Positions 1-8,317 of a stretch of DNA of 64,000 nucleotides are shown piece by piece. The notes under the pieces are model-generated. The model saw nothing but the letters and a program-made list of their open reading frames with translations. It was not told the DNA's origin and did not search any database. This DNA is from Chloroflexota bacterium (GTDB lineage: Bacteria > Chloroflexota > Dehalococcoidia > Lucifugimonadales > JADFKI01), in assembly GCA_009840355.1 (NCBI GenBank), contig VXNZ01000046.1, forward strand, positions 1 to 64,000. The letters run 5' to 3'. Each line of letters starts with the position of its first letter. Within the stretch, counting starts at the first letter, position 1. Both the position numbers and the translations under genes were made by a program.

Positions 1-398
1 GAGGACGACCGAGAGAGCCAGCAGGGGCCATTTCATGAGTTTGCCCCCCCCCGAGCTTCAGGGAGTGAAATGGGCGGAATGGCAGGTTGCTGAACTGCCG
101 GGCCTTCGCGCCAAGCAGATTCAAGAGCGATGCGTTGAGCATTTTGACTATGTTTCCTTTCGCAGGCTGTATCGCTGCGCGCCTGCCGTCGTCTCAGGCA
201 CGGTTGAATATCACGTGTTCTCCTCCACTATCGGAAGAGGCAGAGGCAACTATAGCAACTTGCATGCAACATGTGGGTCACATCTTGTCCGATCTCCATT
301 ACATCTTGTAACAAGTTGGGAATTCCGGCATAATTGCCCTTATCGGCTCAGTATTTCGCGGGCCGAACGAGGCTGCCCGCCCTTACGGAGGTGACCGA
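1..398. other. Upstream region without a supported gene
   Basis: Short open frames exist here, but none has a convincing start, ribosome site or recognisable protein. The region ends in the ribosome binding site GGAGGTGA at 387-394, which serves the kinase gene starting at 399. A possible promoter lies at 306-334. Confidence 0.5.
306..334 (+). promoter_or_regulatory. Candidate sigma70-type promoter for the hybrid kinase gene
   Basis: TTGTAA (306-311) and CATAAT (329-334) are separated by 17 bp and lie about 65 bp upstream of the kinase start. The -35 box overlaps a small palindrome, CTTGTAACAAG. The match is by eye only and there is no transcript evidence. Confidence 0.35.
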
Positions 399-2759
399 AT
401 GAACCCAGCGGAACGGGGAGACCCTGAGATAGCAGCCCTGCGGGAGCGCCTCTCCCGCCTGAGCCAGGCCAGCCTGCGCATCACAGAGGACCTGGACCTG
501 GACGCCGTCCTTCAGCGGGTGGTGGACGGGGCTCGCCTGCTGACCGGGGCAAGCCGAGGCGGCCTCACCGTCCTGGACGACGCAGGGCAGCTTGAGGACT
601 TCATCTCGTCGGGCCTGACCGAGGAGGCCCACCGGGGGTTCGAGGAGCTTCCCGGAGGACTGGAGCTGTTCGCCTACCTGAGCGGCCTGCCTGACCCCTT
701 GCGGGTGGCCGACTTCTCCGCCTACACCGAGGCCTTGGGGCTGCCGCAAATCGGCCCGCCCCTGGAGCCGCTGGGCAGCTTCCTCAGCGCGCCCATCAGT
801 TACGAGAGCGCACGGGTCGGCAACCTGTACCTGTCGGACAAGCAGGGGGAAGAGGCGTTCAGCCAGGAGGACGAGGACACGCTGGTTCTCTTCGCCTCCC
901 AGGCCGCGCTTGCCATCGCCAACGCCCGCCGCCACAGGGAGGAACAGCGCACACGGGCCGACCTGGAGACGCTGATAGACACCTCACCTGTGGGCGTCGT
1001 GGTCTTCGACGCCAAGACCGGGGCGCCTGTGTCCTTCAATAGGGAAGTCCGCAGGATCGTCGAGGGGCTGTGCGACCCCGGCCAGTCGCCGGAGGACCTG
1101 CTGGAGGTGGTGACCTGCCGCAGGGCCGACGGGCGGGAGGTCTCCCTGCGGGAGTTCCCCATGGCCCTGCTGCTGAGCGCCGGGGAGACGGTGCGGGTCG
1201 AGGAGATGGTCATCAGCGTCCCGGACGGTCGGAGCGTGAGTGCCATCGTCAACTCGACTCCCATCCTGGGAAAGGATGGGACGGTCGAATCGGTGGTCGT
1301 CACCATGCAGGACATGACGCCCCTGGAGGAGGTGGAGCGGCTGCGCGCCGACTTCCTTGCTATGGTGAGCCACGAGCTGAGAATTCCACTGACCTCCATC
1401 AAGGGATCGGCAACCACGATTCTGGATTCGGTGGCCGACCTCGACCCGGCGGTGGTGCGCCAGTTCGTCCGGATCATGGGCGACCAGGCCGACCACATGA
1501 ACGAGATGGTCTCCGACCTGCTGGACGTGGCCCGCATCGAGACCGGCACGCTGCCTGTCAGCCCCGAACCCGCCGAGGTCGCGGCGCTGGTGGACCGTGC
1601 TCGGAGCGTCTTCAGCAGCGGAGGGGGAGGGAATCCCCTGGAGATCGATGTCGAGCCGGACCTGCCGCTGGTGCTGGCGGACCGGCGGCGCATCGTGCAG
1701 GTTCTGGTCAACCTGCTGACCAATGCTGCCCGCCACTCCCCGCCGGGCTCGGTCATCCGGGTGAGCGCCTCACGCCGGGACGTGCATGTAGCGGTGGTGG
1801 TGTCCGACGAGGGGAGGGGCATTCCGGCGGAGCGGCTGCCATACCTGTTCCGCAAGTTCTCCGGCGGCGGGCCGGAGGAGCTTGGCGGCGACAACGGCCT
1901 GGGTCTGGCAATCTGCAAGGGGATCGTGGAGGCTCACGGGGGCCGTATCCGCGCCGAGAGCGACGGCCTTGGTCTGGGCGCGCGGTTCACCTTTACCATG
2001 CCCACTGTCGGGGAGACCGGCAGCGGCGATGCGGCTCCGGCATTGACCCGCTCGTTGCGGCGCGAGAGAGGGGAAACGGAAGAACCGGTGCGGGTGCTGG
2101 CGGTGGACGACGACCCCAACGATCTCCGGTACATCCGCGACGCAGTGGCCTCGGCTGGCTACCAGCCGGTGGTGACCGGGGACCCGGAGGAGGCCTTGCG
2201 CCTCATGGAGCAGGAGCGCCCCCAGCTGGCACTGCTGGACCTTATGCTGCCAGACGCCGACGGCGTGGAGTTGATGGAGGCTATCTTTGAAAAGGCGGAC
2301 GTGCCGGTCATCTTCATCTCCGCCTACGGGCGGGAGGAGCTCATCGCCCGGGCCTTCGACCATGGGGCCGTGGACTACGTGGTCAAGCCATTCTCTGCTA
2401 CGGAGCTTGCGGCGCGTATTCGTGCTGCCCTGCGCCGGCGTCATGTGTTGGAACCCTATGTATATGGCGATCTGACCGTGGACTTCGCCCAGCGCCGGGC
2501 AACCCTGGGGGGACGCCCGTTGCCCCTTATGGCCATGGAGTACCGGCTGCTGGCCGAGCTTGCGGCAAACGCCGGTCGAGTGGTGACCTACGAGCATCTT
2601 CTGGTGCGGGTCTGGGACAGGAAGGACGGCAGCGACGTGCGGCCCATGCGCACCCTTGTGAGCAGGCTGCGCCGTCAGCTGGGCGACGACGCCGACCGCC
2701 CCACCTACGTCTTCACCGAGCCTCGGGTGGGCTACTGGGTGCCGGCGGGGGAGGAGTAG
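399..2759 (+). CDS. Sensor histidine kinase fused to an OmpR-type response regulator
   Basis: This 786-aa protein has, in order, a GAF domain (about 20-180), a PAS-like region (about 190-305), a HisKA helix pair with phospho-acceptor His325 in VSHELRIPLT, and a HATPase domain with NAARHS, DEGRGIP and NGLGLAI boxes (about 430-535). A receiver follows, with phospho-acceptor Asp614 in LLDLMLP and Lys in VVKPF, and then a winged helix (about 690-784) ending in RVGYWVPAGEE. It has no membrane segment, so it should sense a cytoplasmic signal. Sensor and DNA-binding output share one chain, so phosphotransfer may be internal. The start is fixed by GGAGGTGA six bases upstream of the ATG... at 399. A decayed copy of its two ends lies at 4311-4470. 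Confidence 0.9.
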   Translation: MNPAERGDPEIAALRERLSRLSQASLRITEDLDLDAVLQRVVDGARLLTGASRGGLTVLDDAGQLEDFISSGLTEEAHRGFEELPGGLELFAYLSGLPDPLRVADFSAYTEALGLPQIGPPLEPLGSFLSAPISYESARVGNLYLSDKQGEEAFSQEDEDTLVLFASQAALAIANARRHREEQRTRADLETLIDTSPVGVVVFDAKTGAPVSFNREVRRIVEGLCDPGQSPEDLLEVVTCRRADGREVSLREFPMALLLSAGETVRVEEMVISVPDGRSVSAIVNSTPILGKDGTVESVVVTMQDMTPLEEVERLRADFLAMVSHELRIPLTSIKGSATTILDSVADLDPAVVRQFVRIMGDQADHMNEMVSDLLDVARIETGTLPVSPEPAEVAALVDRARSVFSSGGGGNPLEIDVEPDLPLVLADRRRIVQVLVNLLTNAARHSPPGSVIRVSASRRDVHVAVVVSDEGRGIPAERLPYLFRKFSGGGPEELGGDNGLGLAICKGIVEAHGGRIRAESDGLGLGARFTFTMPTVGETGSGDAAPALTRSLRRERGETEEPVRVLAVDDDPNDLRYIRDAVASAGYQPVVTGDPEEALRLMEQERPQLALLDLMLPDADGVELMEAIFEKADVPVIFISAYGREELIARAFDHGAVDYVVKPFSATELAARIRAALRRRHVLEPYVYGDLTVDFAQRRATLGGRPLPLMAMEYRLLAELAANAGRVVTYEHLLVRVWDRKDGSDVRPMRTLVSRLRRQLGDDADRPTYVFTEPRVGYWVPAGEE

Positions 2760-3011
2760 GGTGCTGGGGCAGGGGCACAGGCCAGGGGTGACGGCCTGAA
2801 GTCCCGGAAGAGAATTGCTAAACTCCCTCTCCCATATACGAATAGGAAGTGCTGCAGTTATGTAATCGTCTCCACGCAAAAGACGGTACCTACTTGCAGA
2901 GGTGAAAGCTGTGTAATGTAGTCCTCGTATGGTTAGAGACGAGGACACCGAATGTCTGGCAAATCAACGACGGACTGAATATTGTCAGGCATCCAGGCTA
3001 GGAGCATCAAA

Positions 3012-3950
3012 ATGACTGACAGGATCCCCCATGACTTACATGAATGGATGCAACAGCTTCAAGTTGACATGGCCATGCACTACGACCAGATCAGAAAACG
3101 GTCGAAGGAAGACCCCGGCACAGCTGGAGACCAAGGTGAAACTGATTGGGCTGAGTTGTTATCCGAATGGCTACCGCCCACGCTACAAGTCGTCACGAAA
3201 GGCCGAATAATCGGACCCGACGGTACCGTCAGCCCTCAAGTGGACGTGCTGGTGTTGAAGGATATATATCCCAAAGGGATGCTCAGAAGGAAGCTCTACC
3301 TGTCTGACGGGGTAGCGGCCGCCTTCGAATGCAAAACTACCCTGCGGGGCCGCCACATCACAGAGGCAATCGAGACATCCGTTAAGATCAAGCGACTAAG
3401 CCAAAAACGTGATGGAAGTCCCTACGCCGAACTGCACGCTCCCATCATCTATGGCCTTTTGGCTCATTCGCACAACTGGGTACAGGATAACTCACGACCC
3501 GAAGAAAATGTTACCACCAGGCTTTTGGAGGCGGATCGCCAGTTCGTTAACCACCCGCGAGATTGCTTAGACTTACTATGCGTGGCAGATTTGGGTATGT
3601 GGGCAAGTTGGAAATACACATACAATCTGCCATCGTATATCACCACTAAATTTGGGATGGCAGAAACAGCAGAAAGTCTTTACGCACTGTCCAGTGCTCA
3701 GCGTAACAGACCCATAGGAAGTTTGATCGCCTATTTGTCTTCACGGCTCGCGTGGGAGATTTCTTCCCTACGCTCGTTGGCAGATTATTATTCCCGGGTT
3801 AGCTTATTCGGAGGAGGAACGGCGTATAAGCGCAGCTGGCCAAGTTCAATATACAGCGATCCTGTCCGTCGCCGGGTAGAAGGAGGTCCGCTGCCCCCAC
3901 AGATACGCGGAGAGTGGAACGAATGGAGCAGCAGTTTCTCTTACTTTTGA
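3012..3950 (+). CDS. DUF6602-like protein, possible PD-(D/E)XK nuclease
   Basis: The 312-aa protein resembles DUF6602 proteins found beside restriction and abortive-infection genes. A conserved core has Asp78 in SPQVDVLVL and, 28 residues on, Glu106-Cys-Lys108 in AAFECKTTL. This spacing is that of the D...ExK nuclease motif. The ATG at 3012 is preferred over an in-frame TTG at 2982 because TAGGAGC lies just before it. Base composition is lower in GC than the preceding kinase, which fits acquired DNA. The gene sits between the kinase and a decayed partial copy of that kinase. The nuclease role is inferred from the motif alone; a substrate cannot be named. Confidence 0.6.
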   Translation: MTDRIPHDLHEWMQQLQVDMAMHYDQIRKRSKEDPGTAGDQGETDWAELLSEWLPPTLQVVTKGRIIGPDGTVSPQVDVLVLKDIYPKGMLRRKLYLSDGVAAAFECKTTLRGRHITEAIETSVKIKRLSQKRDGSPYAELHAPIIYGLLAHSHNWVQDNSRPEENVTTRLLEADRQFVNHPRDCLDLLCVADLGMWASWKYTYNLPSYITTKFGMAETAESLYALSSAQRNRPIGSLIAYLSSRLAWEISSLRSLADYYSRVSLFGGGTAYKRSWPSSIYSDPVRRRVEGGPLPPQIRGEWNEWSSSFSYF

Positions 3951-4310
3951 GGCATGCAGAGTGATGCAAAGTCAGATGCTACGAAGCATCTCCGTATCTC
4001 TCACCGCCTCAGCTGGCACTGAGGTAGAGAGTAAGGCTGCACAAACTACGGGGTACGTCTTCGACTCAACGACTTATAAACGCAGACAGTTGGCCCAGCA
4101 CCAAAGACTACGGTTCAACATGAACTCTCAACTCAAGCTATATGTGCTACTGGCCGGATTGGTGTGCAACTACAGCATCGGTCTGTATATGACGGCGGAA
4201 GTGCTGGACCGGTCAAGGCTGTTAGAAATCCGCGAAATGATTGACCGTCATGGAGCGGAATCCTCTGTGTTTCCCTCAGAGGTGTTGATGCGATTTGTGG
4301 AAAGGACCGA
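3951..4310 (+). other. Gap with a doubtful open frame
   Basis: An open frame of 117 codons runs from 3961 to 4314, and an internal ATG at 4121 would give about 64 aa with one hydrophobic stretch. There is no clear ribosome site or recognisable family, and the frame runs into the start of the kinase remnant. I do not call it a gene. Confidence 0.3.
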
Positions 4311-4470
4311 ATGAACGAACCCGGGGGAGTTGGAGCGCATGTGCGTCGGCGTTTATACCTCATGCGCACCGTTGTGGTCAGGTTGTGCCGCAAGCTGGGC
4401 GACAACGCCGACCACCCCACCTACGTTTTCACCCAACCCCGGGGTAGGCTACTGGATGCCGGCGGGGTAG
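4311..4470 (+). pseudogene. Internally deleted remnant of a kinase/response-regulator gene
   Basis: The first bases (GACCGAATGAAC and the GC-rich run after it) match the start of the gene at 399. From about 4368 the sequence matches the last 100 bp of that gene, including the codons for LGD.AD.PTYVFT. Most of the kinase is missing between the two. One inserted G near 4440 shifts the frame at PRG and destroys the conserved end before a stop at 4468-4470. This is a decayed second copy, not an independent small gene. Confidence 0.65.
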
Positions 4471-4710
4471 AGGGGGCGTCACCGGAGTGAGGCAGGGTCG
4501 GAGTGAGCGGACTCGATGGCCCGACGACTTCACATTGAACACCTCACGACCTAGACGCGGCTCCTCCGATTTGATCCGTCTCGCTACCCGGATACCTCCG
4601 ACTCAAGGACAGCCGTCAGTGGAGAGACTGAACAGATTCAGTACGGGCACTGATGCGTTGGAGAGCGCAGGATGAACCGGTCGGACGTTAGTCTGCACGA
4701 CCCCAACACA

Positions 4711-5127
4711 TCACCCTGTTCCAGCAATGAGCTTCTTCAGATTCGGCCATGTCCAATTATGGATCTTGTCTCGACGGCGGGCCGACCTAGGTCTTGTGCA
4801 AGTTTTTCTCCTGCGGCCCTTCAGCAGGAAGTACGACTTACCTTCTTCCTGCACGATAGTGACCTCGGCCGCAACACCCGCCGCTTGGTGCGTATGTTCA
4901 CCGCAAATCACAATGGTTAGGTCGGCCCTGCGGATGAGGTCGCGGACATTCCTCCGCCAGTTTTCTGAAATCGGCTCCTTTACCGACCAATCAGTGATGC
5001 TGAACGGGGACTCGGGATTCTTGGCCTGGGCGACCAGATTGCCTCGCAGGTCTTGATCGTTATCGTAGTCAAAGCTGATGAACACGCTCTTGGTATCCAA
5101 CCGAGTCTCCTGTATCTGTTGGTTCAA
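4711..5127 (-). CDS. TIR-like (DUF1863/ThsB-like) protein
   Basis: The protein is about 138 aa from a TTG start. It opens with the strand SVFISFDYDNDQDLR and contains SITDWSVKEPISENWRR and a second strand, ADLTIVICGE, followed by VAAEVTIVQEEGK. This is the flavodoxin-like fold of the MTH538 TIR family, used as NAD-consuming signal makers in Thoeris-type defence. The tail is Arg/Lys-rich. It is the third gene of a minus-strand operon, 69 nt after the membrane protein gene. The start has no strong ribosome site and could be misplaced. Confidence 0.65.
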   Translation of the reverse strand: MNQQIQETRLDTKSVFISFDYDNDQDLRGNLVAQAKNPESPFSITDWSVKEPISENWRRNVRDLIRRADLTIVICGEHTHQAAGVAAEVTIVQEEGKSYFLLKGRRRKTCTRPRSARRRDKIHNWTWPNLKKLIAGTG

Positions 5128-5196
5128 TTCAGGCCCACCGGTCAGGATAGGACGGGCCGCTTTGTGACTTGGATCGGATATGAACGACTTGCCAAG

Positions 5197-5724
5197 TCAG
5201 TGGTCGAAGATCAATTGCGCTACCGAATATATCACCAGTCCAAAGAACAGGAGGAACATTATCACGGGTATAAACTGCTCCACCCTCGTCAGCTGAAAGT
5301 ACTTGGGTGAGTCGTCCGGCGGCCGCAACAGATTCCATTCATCTGAATATCCCTGGGCCGGCAAACTCTTTTCTAATTTATTGATGACCGTAAACTTCGC
5401 CGTGTTCAGTGAGCGATATGACCTGATGTTCACCAGCCACACAACCGATAAGAAGGACCCAAACAGACCGCCCACTAAGAACACCACGGCCCAAACGTCA
5501 TTAGAAATGTTGAGCCTCGCCAGGATAACCAAGAGGGCGATCATGCCAGCCAGCAGACTCGCATAAAAGCGGTTCGATTGATCTCTGCGCTGGCTTATGC
5601 GATCAGCCATTTCGACGTAGAGCTTGTACTGCTCAAGGAGATGGGCTGAGTAGTTCTCACCGTACTCGTTGGGTTTCAAATGGAGTTCCTCCGAATCGCC
5701 CCGACAATTGAGCTTGTGTTCCAT
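5197..5724 (-). CDS. Small membrane protein between two TIR genes, candidate effector
   Basis: The 175-aa protein has a soluble amphipathic N-terminus containing LLEQYKLYVEMADRISQRR. Membrane helices follow at about 53-72, 77-100 and 148-170. The architecture resembles small membrane proteins (SLATT-like, or the RipA-type octameric family) that accompany TIR and nucleotide-signal genes. It overlaps the end of the upstream TIR gene by 49 nt, so translation is probably coupled. By analogy, a membrane-disrupting or channel effector triggered by the TIR product is plausible. No nucleotide-binding domain (Macro or SLOG) is attached. Confidence 0.65.
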   Translation of the reverse strand: MEHKLNCRGDSEELHLKPNEYGENYSAHLLEQYKLYVEMADRISQRRDQSNRFYASLLAGMIALLVILARLNISNDVWAVVFLVGGLFGSFLSVVWLVNIRSYRSLNTAKFTVINKLEKSLPAQGYSDEWNLLRPPDDSPKYFQLTRVEQFIPVIMFLLFFGLVIYSVAQLIFDH

Positions 5725-6086
5725 CCAACCATTTCTGTCGCGGCCGACTGAACTGCGACGGGAACACGCTGCGAGCCCCAGGGCCTAATCCCGACTACCG
5801 GCTTGTTATAGCTCTGGGCCACTTCGATCTCGTATTGAATCCAATCCCTGTAGGTCACATACATCCCTGAGATGATAAGGACTACATTGACCGGCCGAAT
5901 CTGTCGGTCGAGCGCCGCCATAAGTCGAGAGGCATTGTTTGCATCCAGTGGGTCGTGCTGGGGGACGCTGTAGTTTCGATATTTGAACCAATTGGCGTCA
6001 TCCAAGAATTGGACCAGCCTGTAATAGTCGTCGTCGTACGTCCAAGCATGACTGATGAACAGATCATAGGTCTTGAGGCTCGGCAC
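5676..6086 (-). CDS. ThsB-like TIR-domain protein
   Basis: This 136-aa single-domain protein starts YDLFISHAWTYDDDYYRLV. It continues with FKYRNYSVPQHDPLD, the strand VNVVLIISGMY, and the helix DWIQYEIEVAQ, whose Glu sits where TIR NADases carry the catalytic residue. The last strand is KPVVGIRPWG. It matches the TIR family of Thoeris ThsB, which senses infection and makes a cyclic nucleotide signal from NAD. The GTG start has GAGGAG nine bases upstream. It is first in a three-gene minus-strand operon and is divergent from the split gene at 6237. Confidence 0.8.
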   Translation of the reverse strand: MPSLKTYDLFISHAWTYDDDYYRLVQFLDDANWFKYRNYSVPQHDPLDANNASRLMAALDRQIRPVNVVLIISGMYVTYRDWIQYEIEVAQSYNKPVVGIRPWGSQRVPVAVQSAATEMVGWNTSSIVGAIRRNSI

Positions 6087-6236
6087 TCTTGCAAACTCCT
6101 CTGATTACTCAAGAGTCCACGCAATGCACAAAGATAGCCAGCGGTGGCTCCATCCGGCTCGATTCAAGCTAAGGAGCTATTGTAACATGATCGGATATGT
6201 GTGCTCCCTTAGTTTCTCCCGCTTTACAGGTGTGAT

Positions 6237-6557
6237 ATGTCCAAGAAAAACAAGCGTAAGGGCAGAGCGAGGGAACCCCAGCCTTTGGAATACCTCCTGA
6301 GGGCTGGAGAAGGCGTTCTCTATGGACAGGTCTGCTGGTCGATAGCTAACCGAGGGACTGAAAGGCCCAGATTAGGGGAGGTAATTACCCTTGAGGTCGG
6401 AAACGATGAGGGAGGCCATACTCGAAGGGCGTTTCGCCTCACCCGAAAGACTATCGAGAACATCCAACTGTGCTTGGGCATGAGGACCTGCGGAGAGGCC
6501 ATAGGAATGTTTGCTGAGGAAAGGGAGGCGGAATCCTCGGACGATCCAATGGGCGAG
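6237..6557 (+). pseudogene. 5' part of a gene split by an insertion sequence
   Basis: This encodes the first 107 residues of a basic-start protein (MSKKNKRKGRAREPQ...) ending ...DPMGE at the insertion point. The following TGA belongs to the insertion sequence. Removing the element and one copy of the 5-bp duplication joins codon GAG at 6555-6557 directly to TGC at 8318, in frame, giving a protein of about 470 aa. As it stands a truncated peptide is made. No family was recognised for this half. Confidence 0.75.
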
Positions 6558-6596
6558 TGAACAACGACATTTATAATGGCCGCTCGCGTTGCCTCA
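6558..6596 (+). repeat. Left terminal inverted repeat of the insertion sequence
   Basis: It begins TGAACAACGACA and includes TGGCCGCTC and GTTGCCTCA. Its reverse complement is found at 8274-8312 with seven mismatches. Confidence 0.85.
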
Positions 6597-6678
6597 ACAA
6601 AAAGGTTACCGAACTCCGAGCTATTGCCTCACGTTGATGTTACCGAAATAAGGTCATTGCCTCACAATGGGTGTTACC
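6588..6678 (+). repeat. Three spaced copies of a probable transposase-binding motif
   Basis: The motif TTGCCTCA, 8-9 bp, TTACC occurs at 6588-6610, 6623-6644 and 6656-6678, about 33-35 bp apart (three helical turns). The right end has one inverted copy at 8259-8282. Such arrays usually bind the transposase. The third copy overlaps the region just upstream of the transposase start, which would allow autoregulation. Confidence 0.6.
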
Positions 6679-6697
6679 CAAATCGAGGAGGCAAGAG

Positions 6698-8242
6698 GTG
6701 GCTGGAGAGATTAGCCTGGCGACGAGGACCGAAGTGCTCGGAGCAATTCGCAGCCGGTACGGAGAGGCATCGAAGAAGGATAAGAGTCGGATGCTGGATG
6801 AGTTCGTAGCCATGACGGGATGTCACCGAAAGCACGCGGTCAGACTACTTGGGCAAGGTGAAGATGCATCGACTAGGGCAGTTCCCAGGGGGCGGAAGAT
6901 ATACGGCGAGGCGGTGAAGGAGGCGCTGACCGTGGTGTGGGAGGCATCGGACAGGATATGCGGGAAGAGGCTGAAGGCCGCACTGCCGAGTATGGTGGAA
7001 TCACTTGAGAGACACGGGCATCTCGACCTGGACTCTGACGTGCGGCAGCGACTGTTCGCTGCCAGCGCTTCGACCATAGACAGACTGCTCAAGCCCATCA
7101 GGGAGCAGGCTGGCAGTCGAAGGAAGCGAAGACAGAAGAGGAAGATGGGAAGTCGCATCCCGGTGCGCACCTTCTCCGATTGGAATGAACCCGAACCTGG
7201 ATACCTGGAGATAGACTTGGTGGCTCACTGCGGAGAGTCCGTAGCGGGTTCGTTCATCAGCAGTCTCGTGGTGACCGACGTCTGCTCGGGCTGGACAGAA
7301 GCGATCCCACTGCTGGCGCGTGAGCAGTCGCTGGTGGTCGAAGGGCTGGAAGCCATCGCGCGGCTGTTCCCCGTCCCGATCCGCGGCATTGACTCCGACA
7401 ACGACAGCGTGTTCATCAACGAGACTCTGCTGAGCTACTGCCAGGAGCGGGACATAGAGTTCACACGCTCGCGTGCGCATCGCAGTAACGACCAAGCCTG
7501 GATAGAGCAGAAGAACGGATCCGTAATACGGCGCTTCGCCGGTCACAATCGCTACTCGGGACCGATAGCCGGTCAGGCTCTGGCCCACCTGTACGGCGCT
7601 ATGCGTCTGTACGTGAACCACTTCCAGCCCTCATTCAAGCTACTGGACAAGAGTCGTAACGGCGGCACAGCCAGGAAGAGGTACGAGAAACCTGCTACTC
7701 CCTGCGACCGTCTGCTCAGACGTGCCGACGTAAGCGAGGAGACGAAGCAGAGACTGAGGAACAGTCGAGTAGAGCTTGACCCCGTGTCGCTGCTGCACAC
7801 GATACGGGAGGCGCAATCGGCGCTTGCTTCGATCAAGGACTCTGCCCCTGTGAGTGCATCGACCAGCGAGAGTCTGGAGAAGTTCCTCGGCAGGCTGCCC
7901 GACCTGTGGAAACAGGGCGAAGTTCGTGCGACGCACGAGTCAGACGCGCAGAAGGCGAGAAAGCCTCACACGTGGCGGACACGCGCTGACCCGTTCGAAG
8001 GAGTGTGGTGCGAGATACTGGACTGGCTTCAGTGCAAGCCGGACGCCACGGCCAGGGAGTTGCTGGATCGGTTGATACGCCGTCATCCTGAGCGCTTCAG
8101 CAGGAGTCACCTCCGAACGCTGCAACGCCGAGTACGACAGTGGCGTAGGGTTATGGCGCGAGAGCTGGTGTATGCTTCTGGTGAACGGAGTGAAATGATT
8201 GAGGCTGACCAAAGGAACATCAGACCCGTGGGCGTCAATTAG
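6698..8242 (+). CDS. DDE transposase with integrase catalytic core
   Basis: The protein is 514 aa from a GTG start with a perfect AGGAGG six bases upstream; an in-frame GTG at 6671 lacks this. An N-terminal helix-turn-helix (MTGCHRKHAVRLL) precedes the rve core with Asp173 (YLEIDLV), Asp234 (GIDSDND) and Glu270 (DQAWIEQKNG), a D-35-E spacing. The C-terminal third has further basic helices. The catalytic residues are all present and no frameshift is seen, so it is probably functional. Confidence 0.9.
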   Translation: MAGEISLATRTEVLGAIRSRYGEASKKDKSRMLDEFVAMTGCHRKHAVRLLGQGEDASTRAVPRGRKIYGEAVKEALTVVWEASDRICGKRLKAALPSMVESLERHGHLDLDSDVRQRLFAASASTIDRLLKPIREQAGSRRKRRQKRKMGSRIPVRTFSDWNEPEPGYLEIDLVAHCGESVAGSFISSLVVTDVCSGWTEAIPLLAREQSLVVEGLEAIARLFPVPIRGIDSDNDSVFINETLLSYCQERDIEFTRSRAHRSNDQAWIEQKNGSVIRRFAGHNRYSGPIAGQALAHLYGAMRLYVNHFQPSFKLLDKSRNGGTARKRYEKPATPCDRLLRRADVSEETKQRLRNSRVELDPVSLLHTIREAQSALASIKDSAPVSASTSESLEKFLGRLPDLWKQGEVRATHESDAQKARKPHTWRTRADPFEGVWCEILDWLQCKPDATARELLDRLIRRHPERFSRSHLRTLQRRVRQWRRVMARELVYASGERSEMIEADQRNIRPVGVN

Positions 8243-8273
8243 AAGCTGCGAAAGTCTTGGTAACATAATCCAA

Positions 8274-8312
8274 TGAGGCAACAGGAGCGGCCAGAATAAT
8301 TGTCGTTGACCA
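8274..8312 (-). repeat. Right terminal inverted repeat of the insertion sequence
   Basis: Read on the minus strand it starts TGGTCAACGACA and continues through TGGCCGCTC to GTTGCCTCA, pairing with 6558-6596. GCGAG follows directly outside at 8313-8317. Confidence 0.85.
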
Positions 8313-8317
8313 GCGAG

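Larger units (their letters stand above)
6558..8312 (+). mobile_element. Complete insertion sequence, 1755 bp, with 5-bp target duplication
   Basis: The ends are TG...CA with terminal inverted repeats at 6558-6596 and 8274-8312 that match at 32 of 39 positions. GCGAG occurs immediately outside both ends (6553-6557 and 8313-8317) as the target-site duplication. The element carries one DDE transposase gene. The intact ends, intact frame and exact duplication suggest a recent, possibly active insertion. The family is integrase-core (rve); I could not assign it to a named IS family. Confidence 0.9.

Noticed and set aside
800-2948. Long open frames antisense to, or in another frame of, the hybrid kinase
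   Set aside because: They shadow a clearly conserved high-GC gene, have no family motifs and no ribosome sites.
3961-4314. 117-codon frame after the DUF6602 gene
   Set aside because: No ribosome site, no family, and it runs into a kinase remnant; kept only as a note on the gap.
4711-6086. Classical Thoeris system
   Set aside because: No ThsA (SIR2-SLOG or Macro) gene is adjacent; the SIR2 gene at 15133 has no SLOG motif seen and belongs to another operon 9 kb away.
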